NCBI GenBank assembly: GCA_012270555.1
Contig: JAAXIC010000018.1
Location: forward strand, 84,315-148,314
Length of the DNA stretch: 64,000 nucleotides
DNA from: Chloroflexota bacterium
Lineage (GTDB): Bacteria; Chloroflexota; UBA11872; VXOZ01
Direction of reading: 5' to 3'
Shown piece after piece: positions 39,793-48,083 of the stretch (positions within the stretch are counted from its first letter, which is position 1; the number at the start of each line of letters is the position of its first letter). Made by a program: the position numbers and the translations under genes. The notes beneath the pieces were generated by a model, which was given only the letters and a program-made list of their open reading frames with translations, ran no database searches and was not told the origin of the DNA.

Positions 39793-40263
39793 TTAGTCTG
39801 CGGCAAAGTCGCCAAGTGTGGGTTGTTCGACGGCAATGTAGTCCCGGCAGGCCATGATAATCGAGGCCGTACGGCTGCCGGCATTGAACGAGATGCGGTC
39901 GTTCTCTAGCAGACTGCGGTCCACGTAGGTGGGGAGGTCAAGCACGCTGCCGAACGGCGGCACCGCGCCCACCGGCAGGCCGGTCAAGGCGCGCAGTTCA
40001 TCGGGATTGACCATGCGCAGATTCTTGACGCCGAAGGCCCGCTTGAAGGCACGCGTGCCGACGCGTTTATGGGCAGGCACGACCGCCAGCACTATTGCTT
40101 CATCCGCGGCAAAGACGAGGGCCTTTGCGCCCTCGTGGAGGGGCGTGCCCCGGATGTCTGCCGCTTCCTGGCTGGTCTTCACGGGCGCGTGTTCTTTGAA
40201 CTCAAAGGTGACGCCGCGACTGTGGAGCAACTCTTGAATGCGCGCGGTTACTGATAGTGTCAT
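39793..40263 (-). CDS. YbaK/EbsC-type aminoacyl-tRNA deacylase
   Basis: EFKEHAPVKTSQEAADIRGTPLHEGAKALV..LRMVNPDELRALTGLPVGAVPPFG. Confidence 0.88.
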   Translation of the reverse strand: MTLSVTARIQELLHSRGVTFEFKEHAPVKTSQEAADIRGTPLHEGAKALVFAADEAIVLAVVPAHKRVGTRAFKRAFGVKNLRMVNPDELRALTGLPVGAVPPFGSVLDLPTYVDRSLLENDRISFNAGSRTASIIMACRDYIAVEQPTLGDFAAD

Positions 40264-40328
40264 CCGTGACCTAATCGCTGGCTACTGACTACAGGGCTTT
40301 GCACATGAATCCGCCGGTACTCTGCATA

Positions 40329-40754
40329 CTACGCACCGTCCACCAACTCGATACGGTTACCGTAACGGCGGAAGTCTGCGGCATTGAATGTCAACAGTCT
40401 GCGCTCCCCGTGCGCCAGCATGGTTGCGACGATGTTGGCGTCGTGAATCTGCCGCCCTTCTACCGCAACCTCGCGACACAGCGTGAGCAAAGACTGGGTT
40501 ACCTCGGGACCATCTTCAAGCATCTCAAAGCTGTTCGTCAACCGGTCCACGTCAGCGAGTGCGTCCTCCCGCGCGATGGCAATTGACCAGGTCTGCGGGC
40601 GAGTGACTACGGACAGATACTCACGCACAACCTGCCGGCTGATCCGCAGCGGTTCAAGGTCTTGAAACGCGCGTTCCAAATGTGCTCTGGCACGATTGTG
40701 GTCTGGGGCCTCGAAAATGCGGGCACTTACGAGAATATTGGTGTCAATGAACAT
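40329..40754 (-). CDS. PIN-domain ribonuclease (VapC-like toxin)
   Basis: MFIDTNILVSA; VREYLSV; IHDANIVATMLAHGERRLLTFNAADFRRY. Confidence 0.85.
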   Translation of the reverse strand: MFIDTNILVSARIFEAPDHNRARAHLERAFQDLEPLRISRQVVREYLSVVTRPQTWSIAIAREDALADVDRLTNSFEMLEDGPEVTQSLLTLCREVAVEGRQIHDANIVATMLAHGERRLLTFNAADFRRYGNRIELVDGA

Positions 40755-40761
40755 GAGTGAG

Positions 40762-41169
40762 TTAGGCCCTGTCCTCGTAGAGATCCTCTCGTCTCAGGCT
40801 CAATGATTGTGGCCACGCCCCCGCGCGGTGGACAGGCCAGACCGCAGCGAGAGTGCGTGGGCGCGTGCTTGCCGCGGACTGCCGTCGCCTCAGCAGCAAC
40901 GTCTCGGAATCCATGTCTACCTCAGCCGTTTCCCAGCCGGCAACACCCCAGGCAAGAGCCTGACTGTGACCGCTGCCGCCGCTCTGGTTTGCCCACCAAG
41001 GCCGGTGCAAACGCGCGGACACGGGCAGCGAGAAACCTAAGATGGACTCGATCTCGCTGAAGGATGCCCGCCATTCCTCGGCTTGCAGACGGCACAGATA
41101 CGTATACAGTTTCTGATACTTGCCGCGGATTGCCATCTCCCGATACTTCCGGTCTCGATCCAAAGCCAT
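40762..41169 (-). CDS. DUF7662-like small protein, putative antitoxin partner of the PIN gene
   Basis: KYQKLYTYLCRLQAEEWRASFSEIESILGFSLPVSARLHRPWWANQSGGSGHSQALAWGVAGWETAEVDMDSETLLLRRR; 7 bp upstream of the PIN ORF. Confidence 0.65.
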   Translation of the reverse strand: MALDRDRKYREMAIRGKYQKLYTYLCRLQAEEWRASFSEIESILGFSLPVSARLHRPWWANQSGGSGHSQALAWGVAGWETAEVDMDSETLLLRRRQSAASTRPRTLAAVWPVHRAGAWPQSLSLRREDLYEDRA

Positions 41170-41284
41170 GCTGGGCCCGCCTCCTCGTCGTGGATGGAAA
41201 AACAACCACTAGGTACTATTATAGGTAGTTAGTGCGTATTAGACAAAGTGGGCGGCGCGCTGACGCGAGCAAAAACCACCCTCG

Positions 41285-41424
41285 CCTTAGATGAGGACCT
41301 TTGCATAACCTAAGCCTGAAGTCGGAAAGACCCCCTCTCCCAGGGGAGAGGGCTGGGGTGAGGGGAAATCTTCACCGTTCCGCCCATTTGCACGCCCTTG
41401 TAGAGTTACGCAAAGGTCTCTTAG
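41285..41424. repeat. MITE-like element with TIR-like ends
   Basis: CCTTAGATGAGGACCTTTGCATAACC (left) and GTTACGCAAAGGTCTCTTAG (right); inner CCCTCTCCCAGGGGAGAGGGCTGGGGTGAGGGG. Confidence 0.75.
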
Positions 41425-41471
41425 ACGGGAGAAGGCCAGGGCGCGGAGGAGCCGCTCCGTAGTCCACTCGC

Positions 41472-42230
41472 TTAGAGCAAGCCTGCGGTCAGACCGCCGT
41501 CGATGTGGATGACTTGACCGGTTATGTACGCGGCGGCGTCGCTCGTTAAGTACATGACCAGCGCGGCGATCTCCTCCGGCGTTCCCGCGCGCTTGATGGG
41601 GAGCTTCTGCATGAGGCGGTCCATGAGGTGCGGCGGGATGTCATGGGTGAGATCGGTGGGAATGTAGCCTGGCGCAATGGCGTTCACCGTAATGCCTCGG
41701 CTGCCCATCTCCACGGCGGTGGAGCGCGTGAACGCGACCACACCGGCCTTGGCGGCGGTGTAGTTGGCCTGGCCGGGATTCCCCACCAGCCACCCCACCG
41801 AGGTGATGTTGATGATGCGGCCCCAGCGCTGCGCCAGCATGGGGCGCAGGGCGGCGCGGGTGCAGAGAAAGGCGCCGCGCAGGTTCGTATCGATCACCAG
41901 ATCCCAGTCGTCGTCGCGCATTTTGAGGACGAGCGTATCTTTGGTGATGCCGGCGTTATTCACCAGGACGTGGAGTTCGCCGAATGTTTCCAGAGTGCGG
42001 TCGACGACAGACTTCACGGCTTCGGCGTCGCGCACGTCCCCGCTGACCGCCAGCGCGTTGCCGCCTTCTTCCCGAATCTGAGCAACGGTCTCGTGTGCGG
42101 CTTCTTCGTTTACCTGGTAGTTGATTGCCACGTTTGCACCAGCTCCGGCTAGGTGGAGCGCAATCGTACGCCCGATGCCGCGGGAGGCACCGGTTACGAG
42201 TGCGGTCTTGCCGGTGAGGTGTCGTTCCAT
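41472..42230 (-). CDS. fabG: 3-oxoacyl-ACP reductase family SDR
   Basis: GKTALVTGASRGIGRTIALHLA; NNAGITKDTL; YTAAKAGV; ITGQVIHIDGG. Confidence 0.88.
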   Translation of the reverse strand: MERHLTGKTALVTGASRGIGRTIALHLAGAGANVAINYQVNEEAAHETVAQIREEGGNALAVSGDVRDAEAVKSVVDRTLETFGELHVLVNNAGITKDTLVLKMRDDDWDLVIDTNLRGAFLCTRAALRPMLAQRWGRIINITSVGWLVGNPGQANYTAAKAGVVAFTRSTAVEMGSRGITVNAIAPGYIPTDLTHDIPPHLMDRLMQKLPIKRAGTPEEIAALVMYLTSDAAAYITGQVIHIDGGLTAGLL

Positions 42231-42360
42231 GTTCTCGGTAGATTGCGTTTGAATGCGACTGCAAACCTTGTAAAGCATCAGTTGGCTGCAGCCGATGCCT
42301 CTGGAGATCCTTACATAGTACTGCCAAGCGGATAGAAGCAGCCTGAACGGACAACAAGTT

Positions 42361-42445
42361 CCCCTCACCCCGGCCCTCTCCCCAGGGAGAGGGAGTCTTT
42401 TCGGCTGCCGCTCCGGGTAATGCAAAGATCTCCCCTAAGAGAGGG
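42361..42445. repeat. Third copy of the MITE-like element (one end recognisable)
   Basis: CCCCTCACCCCGGCCCTCTCCCCAGGGAGAGGG..GGGTAATGCAAAGATCTCCCCTAAGAG. Confidence 0.7.
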
Positions 42446-42466
42446 TGACCCTTTGACCGACGCGCG

Positions 42467-43309
42467 TCACACTTTTTCGGCGACAACCTGCAGCCAGTAG
42501 CGCGGAACCGTTGTCAGCTTCAGCTCTTTTACGGCTTCGCGAATGCCGTGCTTGAGCACCTCGGCGCCGATGTCCAGCGGCACGCTGGGCAATACCCCTT
42601 CGATGAAGAGCGAGTAATCGCTGATGTCTTCCAGGCTCTCTTGGGTCATCTCCACTTGCCGGCACTCGAGGTGGGTCACGGTGAAGCCGTTCTCTTGCAG
42701 CAGCGCCGAATACTGATCGGGCGAAAGCCAACGCATAGCCGTCGTCTTGGCATCCTTGACGATTTTGACGTTGGGGTACTCGCGCCGCATCTTCTGCACG
42801 GCGCGCACGACCCACAGGCGATTGGCTTTCTCGGTGATGGGGAGATAAGCGCCGTCGAAGAAGGTGGTGTTGAAAGCCACCACGCCGCCGGGATTCAGCG
42901 CTTTGCCAATCTCTTTGAAGACGGCGTGCTTGTCCTCGATGAGGTGGATGGCATTGCAGAAGAAGAGCGCGTCCGCGGAGGAAACAAGCTGGGATACATT
43001 CTCCGCGCTGCCGTTGAGAAACTTGACCATTGCGCTGGCGACGCTCTGCCGCGCCTTGTCTAAGGCGAGAGGCGAAGGGTCGATGCCGAGGATCTGGGCT
43101 TTCAGTCCCAAACGCTGCACTTTGGCAAGAACTAAGCGGGTGATCGCGCCGGTGCCGCAGCCAAGATCGACAATACGGCGCTGGACGTTGGGGTCGAGCC
43201 GCTCGAGGAAGCTCAGGGCCGATTCGACGAGGTGCGTATTGGTCTCACGATAGAATTCATGCCGAGCGAATGGCTCGAAGGAGTGATCCGTTCCCCGCGT
43301 ATCATCCAT
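42467..43309 (-). CDS. Class I SAM-dependent methyltransferase
   Basis: RIVDLGCGTGAITRLVL; ILGIDPSPLALDKAR; ADALFFCNAIHLIEDK. Confidence 0.88.
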   Translation of the reverse strand: MDDTRGTDHSFEPFARHEFYRETNTHLVESALSFLERLDPNVQRRIVDLGCGTGAITRLVLAKVQRLGLKAQILGIDPSPLALDKARQSVASAMVKFLNGSAENVSQLVSSADALFFCNAIHLIEDKHAVFKEIGKALNPGGVVAFNTTFFDGAYLPITEKANRLWVVRAVQKMRREYPNVKIVKDAKTTAMRWLSPDQYSALLQENGFTVTHLECRQVEMTQESLEDISDYSLFIEGVLPSVPLDIGAEVLKHGIREAVKELKLTTVPRYWLQVVAEKV

Positions 43310-43724
43310 GAAACACCTTCCTCTCACCGACACCAACGCTCATAGTGCATGCGTGCTGGTGTCGGAAACTCCCTTCACCGCGCAGTCAGTCGTGGACGCG
43401 GCCCTTGGCTTGTCCCGATGCCTTTCGTCCTACCGCGTATCCGCGTCGTATGCGGGACGAAACACTACCGAACCCAAGGCATTGGTACTTTCCTATTATA
43501 CGGGTATTTGTGGAAACACGGACAGCGTTCTCAGTTGCACGCGCGTTTACTGCGCTGCCAGTAACAGACCGGCCTGGAACGCAATGCTACAATGGGTGCG
43601 TAGCTGATTGCAAGATGGCAGCGGTCTTCTGCATGCGCCAATAGAATGGGTGAACGCAGCATGTGGGGAAGTCGCGCAGCTCTCGACATAAGATGCAACT
43701 CTCGGTCGGTTGTATGGCCAAGAC

Positions 43725-44927
43725 ATGAGGATTTGCCGCATGAGAATTCGTAAAGTAGAGGCTGTCCCGCTCCGTTGGCCCATTCAGAGTAGCGGTCACG
43801 AGCGCGTATCGGACTATGGGCCGCATGACGAGGCCCACGCCGTCATCGTGAGAGTCGAGACGGACGACGGGCTGGTGGGACACGGCGAGGTGCATCCCGG
43901 CTACGGCTACACGCGCGGCGCGTGCTGGTCGCTGAAAGCCATTGTCGAGAAGGAACTCGGCCCGGAGATCATCGGCGAGGATGCCACACAACCCGAGTAC
44001 GTCTGGGAGAAGATGTACAACGGCCCGCGCCTCGGCATCGCGCTCACGTACGGCCAGAGTTCGCCCCGTATGGGCCGCCGGGGCGTTACCGTGTGCGCCA
44101 TGGGCGGCATCGACATGGCCCTCTGGGACATCTACGCGCGATCGCTCGGTATACCCATCTTCAAGCTGCTCGGCGGCGGCTTCCGTTCCCGCCTGCCAAC
44201 GTACGCCAGCGGCGGCCATGCGGCCGCGGAGGAGGCGGGTGAAGAGGCGCTCACGTACATCGCCAAGGGCTTTCGCAATGTGAAGATGCGCGTGGGAGCG
44301 ATGGACGCTCCCCGCATCGTCGCAGACGGCATCGCGCGCATCCGGGCCGTGCGCGACGCCATCGGGCCGGACGGCGAACTCATGCTGGACGCCCACGGCT
44401 CCCTTAATGAGTCACAGGCAATTCGTCTGGCGCAGGAGGCAGAGAAGTTCGACATTTCGTGGTTCGAGGAGCCGGTGAGCAGCGACAATTGGAACGGCAT
44501 GCGCCGGGTGCGAGAGGCTACTTCAATTCCCATCTCCACCGGCGAGAACGACTTTACGCACTTCGACTTTCGCGACATCATCGCCCACGAGGCGGCAGAC
44601 ATCCTGCAGCCCGACCTGGCCGTCGTTGGCGGGTTTACGGCGGCGCGGCGTATCGGTGTGCTGGCACATGCGGCTAACCTGCAGGTAGCGCCCCACATTT
44701 GGGGCTCCGCATTATTGTTTTACGCTAGTCTCCAACTGGCGGCGGCGCTGCCCAATTGTCCCATCATCGAGTTTCGCCAGGGCGGCAATCCGCTCTTTAC
44801 GGAATTGATCACGCCGCCGCCCGCAATCGATAGCGAGGGCTATGTGACGATTCCCTCAGGACCGGGCTTGGGCGTCGACATCAATTTGGAAGCGGCGGAA
44901 GAGAAGTTTCCTTTTGAGGGCTCATAG
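43725..44927 (+). CDS. Mandelate racemase/muconate lactonizing enzyme family (enolase superfamily)
   Basis: MRIRKVEAVPLRWP; LMLDAHGSL; ISWFEEPVSSDNW; ISTGENDF. Confidence 0.9.
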   Translation: MRICRMRIRKVEAVPLRWPIQSSGHERVSDYGPHDEAHAVIVRVETDDGLVGHGEVHPGYGYTRGACWSLKAIVEKELGPEIIGEDATQPEYVWEKMYNGPRLGIALTYGQSSPRMGRRGVTVCAMGGIDMALWDIYARSLGIPIFKLLGGGFRSRLPTYASGGHAAAEEAGEEALTYIAKGFRNVKMRVGAMDAPRIVADGIARIRAVRDAIGPDGELMLDAHGSLNESQAIRLAQEAEKFDISWFEEPVSSDNWNGMRRVREATSIPISTGENDFTHFDFRDIIAHEAADILQPDLAVVGGFTAARRIGVLAHAANLQVAPHIWGSALLFYASLQLAAALPNCPIIEFRQGGNPLFTELITPPPAIDSEGYVTIPSGPGLGVDINLEAAEEKFPFEGS

Positions 44928-44978
44928 GACGGCTGCTAAAATACACCCTGGGGATGACACTGGGGAGAGGAAGAAACG

Positions 44979-46424
44979 TTGGCAACTCTGACGGGCACAA
45001 TTCACGACGCGGCTACGGGCAGTTCACTGGCCGCGAAGGTCTCGGTGTTGAGTAGCCATGGCAGATTCCTCGCGCCGGAAGACAGCTTGGCAACCGTGGG
45101 AACGACCAATCCGTTCTTCTACGCCGACGGCACGTTTTCCCTGGAGGGTCCGTGCGGGCAGGTGGACGTGCGCGTGGAACGGGGCACAGAGTACGCGCCT
45201 TTGGAGATGACGGTAGATCTGCCACAGCACGGTACGGTGAACCTCGAGTTGCCACTCCAGCGTTGGATCAGCTTGCCCAAGCAGGGCCTCTACCCGGGCA
45301 ATACGCACATTCACTACCGGGAATTTGAAACCCGGCCCGAGGAGCGCCTGCGCTTCGACTCCTCAGTGGAGGACCTTACGGTCACCATCATCAGTGTGCT
45401 GCAGCGCGGCGAGTTGGAATACGCCACCAACCGCTTTCCCGTGGGAGAGATGGAGCATCCCACCACGCCCGGCCACGTGCTGGACGTGGGTGAAGAGACG
45501 CGGCACAATGCCTGGTCATACGGCACCGGGTACGGCCACGTGATGCTGGTGCGGCTGCAGGAGCAGGTGGAACCGCTCAGCCGCGGTGTGCTCGTGGACG
45601 AGTCGGCGCCGGACTATCCCCCGCTGATCGACGCGTGCGCCGCGGCGCAGGAGCAGGGCGGGGTGACGATCTGGTGCCACAACGGCAAGGGGATGGAAGC
45701 GCCGATTGCCGCCGGTCTGGGGCGTTTGGATGCGGTCAATCTCTTCGATCCCTACTGGACTGACCCGGAGTACGACCTGTGGTACCACTTGCTCAACTGC
45801 GGATTCCGGTTGCCGATAAGCACCGGCTCAGACTGGTTTGTCTGCTCGGCAAACCGCGTCTACGTGCAGCTTGAGGACTCTTTCTCATACGATTCGTGGC
45901 TTAACGGTCTGAAGAGCGGGGCCACCTTTATCACCAACGGCCCGTCGCTTACCCTGCGTGTTGCCGGTCAACCGCCCGGTAGCGTCCTGGACGTGCGTAC
46001 CAGCAGACGCAAGCAGGTGAATACCTTTGTGCGCTGGCAATCCTTGCGGCCGGTGCAGCGCATCGAACTGGTGTGCAACGGCGAGGTGGTGGCGCGCGAG
46101 GAATACAGCGAGGGCCTGCGCGAAGGCGTGCTGCGCACGAGGCTGGCGGTGCCCAACGACAGTTGGATTGCCGCCCGCTGCTCGGGCCGCCAGCGCGATA
46201 GCTACGGCCATGCGCAATGGGCGCATACCAGTCCGGTCTACGTACAGTCCGGCGGCGCCAACCCGGCTACGCGGGCGTCCGCCGAGTTCTTCGTGGCTGA
46301 AATGGAGCGGGCAATCGAATGGGTTTCAACGCAAGGCCGCTTTGAGCACGACGACCACCGGCAACGCATGCTGGAGATCTTCAAGAATGGCCGGGAGCAA
46401 TACACGCGGCTGGCCAGCAGTTAG
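44979..46424 (+). CDS. CehA/McbA (PHP-like) metallohydrolase
   Basis: LYPGNTHIHYREFETRPEERL; GGVTIWCHNGKGMEAP; PISTGSDWFVCSANRVYV; starts TTG. Confidence 0.72.
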   Translation: MATLTGTIHDAATGSSLAAKVSVLSSHGRFLAPEDSLATVGTTNPFFYADGTFSLEGPCGQVDVRVERGTEYAPLEMTVDLPQHGTVNLELPLQRWISLPKQGLYPGNTHIHYREFETRPEERLRFDSSVEDLTVTIISVLQRGELEYATNRFPVGEMEHPTTPGHVLDVGEETRHNAWSYGTGYGHVMLVRLQEQVEPLSRGVLVDESAPDYPPLIDACAAAQEQGGVTIWCHNGKGMEAPIAAGLGRLDAVNLFDPYWTDPEYDLWYHLLNCGFRLPISTGSDWFVCSANRVYVQLEDSFSYDSWLNGLKSGATFITNGPSLTLRVAGQPPGSVLDVRTSRRKQVNTFVRWQSLRPVQRIELVCNGEVVAREEYSEGLREGVLRTRLAVPNDSWIAARCSGRQRDSYGHAQWAHTSPVYVQSGGANPATRASAEFFVAEMERAIEWVSTQGRFEHDDHRQRMLEIFKNGREQYTRLASS

Positions 46425-46513
46425 ACTGCCCACGCGGTCCGCCAGCGATTTTCCACTATCGTCGCCTGTCCTCAATTCGCAAGCTCTTCGCTACTTCGAT
46501 CGAAAGCTGAGGT

Positions 46514-46537
46514 GTAGCGCGGGGGCTTGTCCCCCGC
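46514..46537. repeat. Short palindromic repeat, exact reverse complement of 9637-9660
   Basis: GTAGCGCGGGGGCTTGTCCCCCGC. Confidence 0.85.
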
Positions 46538-46547
46538 GTGAGACGAG

Positions 46548-46575
46548 GTAGGGGCGGTTCGCGAACCGCCCCTAC
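46548..46575. repeat. 28-bp perfect palindrome, GTAGGGGC arms with different centre
   Basis: GTAGGGGCGGTTCGCGAACCGCCCCTAC. Confidence 0.9.
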
Positions 46576-46635
46576 GGGATGGATTCCTCGCAATTCTGAG
46601 GTAACTTACAACTCGTCCCCAGAGGACACGACGAG

Positions 46636-47811
46636 TCAGACTTCCTCTCGCCGGTCTTCCCAGGCGTTCCAGTAGAGCGTCTCGATTTCTTCCGGTGTCG
46701 GCTGGCGGGGATTGCTGGCGGCGTTGGGTTCTTTGGCGCTATTGGCAACCATGTGCGGCAGTTTCTGCGTCAACTGTTCCTTGGTGACGCCGGCTTCTTG
46801 CAAGGACGCCGGTATGCCAACCTGAGCCCGCAACGCTGCTAAGGCGTCAACGAGAGAAGCGATGGGATTGTCTCCGTCCAAGCCAAGGCGTGACGCTAGG
46901 TCAGCGTACTTTTCCGCGGCTGCCTGCGCATTGAAGGCGACGACGTGGGGTAAGAGCAGCGCGTTGGCGCGTCCGTGGGGAAGGCCGAAGGTCGGCGTGA
47001 GTTGGTGGGACAGCGCGTGGCAGAGGCCCAATCCCGCGCGCATGGTCGCGCCGGCGATGGCCGCGGCCACGTGCATTTCGGCGCGGGCAGCCGTATTGCC
47101 GGGCTCTTGTACGGAGGACGGCAAGTGCGCCAAGACGGTGGCAATCGCTCCTGCTCCCAAAGCTTGCGACACGCGGTGAGATTCAATACTGGCGAAAGAC
47201 TCAACCGCGTGTGCCAGTGCGTCGTAGCCGGTGTCCGCCGCGACGTGGGCCGGCATGGTGGCCGGCACGGCCGGATCGAGGATGGCGGCGTCCGGGACAC
47301 CGGTGAAGCAAACGCGCTTGATGGGGCCTTGCACGGTGTTCTCCGTAATCACCGCTCCTCGGCTGACTTCCGAACCGGTGCCGCTGGTGGAGGGAATGGC
47401 AATACACGTCATACGGCCGGTCTGGCGCGGCGGTGCATTGAAGCCCGCGGCTACGAGCGCCGGCACCGTTATCCCAGGCGTCTCGCATGCGGCGCGGACG
47501 GTCTTGGTGACGTCCAGCGTGGAGCCTCCGCCCAAGCCGATGATCGTATCCGGCGCGAACTCCTCCGCCAGTGCCACGCCTGCGGCACAGGTCTCCTGCG
47601 ATGGGTCAGGCTCGACGGCGTCGAATATGGTCGTGGCCGCATTCGCTTGCCGCGCCAGCCCGCAGACGCGCTCGGCAAAGCCTAGTTGCGTCATTGCCGG
47701 GTCCGCCACCACCAGCACTCGCTTCCCGCAAAGCGAAGGCAGTAATTCTAACGCGCTATCGCCAAGATGAATCTCAGTAGGCATTGAGAACGAGCGAATA
47801 TCCATGGGCAT
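46636..47811 (-). CDS. Iron-containing alcohol dehydrogenase / maleylacetate reductase-like
   Basis: IIGLGGGSTLDVTKTV; IPSTSGTGSEVSRGAVI; LCHALSHQLTPTFGLPHGRANALLLPHV. Confidence 0.9.
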   Translation of the reverse strand: MPMDIRSFSMPTEIHLGDSALELLPSLCGKRVLVVADPAMTQLGFAERVCGLARQANAATTIFDAVEPDPSQETCAAGVALAEEFAPDTIIGLGGGSTLDVTKTVRAACETPGITVPALVAAGFNAPPRQTGRMTCIAIPSTSGTGSEVSRGAVITENTVQGPIKRVCFTGVPDAAILDPAVPATMPAHVAADTGYDALAHAVESFASIESHRVSQALGAGAIATVLAHLPSSVQEPGNTAARAEMHVAAAIAGATMRAGLGLCHALSHQLTPTFGLPHGRANALLLPHVVAFNAQAAAEKYADLASRLGLDGDNPIASLVDALAALRAQVGIPASLQEAGVTKEQLTQKLPHMVANSAKEPNAASNPRQPTPEEIETLYWNAWEDRREEV

Positions 47812-48083
47812 TCCTCCTTGAGGGCTAGGAACTGACAGTTTCTTGATTGGTATTGGTAATATGAAGCGACAACGCGGGCGGCGAGAGTTGCCGTCATTTT
47901 ACCCTTAGGCACAGCGTGTTGCACACATGCAGCGCCTCGTAATCTTGAGCACGGTTATGTAGAGGCATTTGACTTAATGGGCAGTGGCGTGGGAAAATAA
48001 TCCCTAGTAACTGACTAGGAATTAGATAAATGAGACGTGCGAGACATAGACCTGTTTCACATAACTGCTAGAAAGGACTGACA

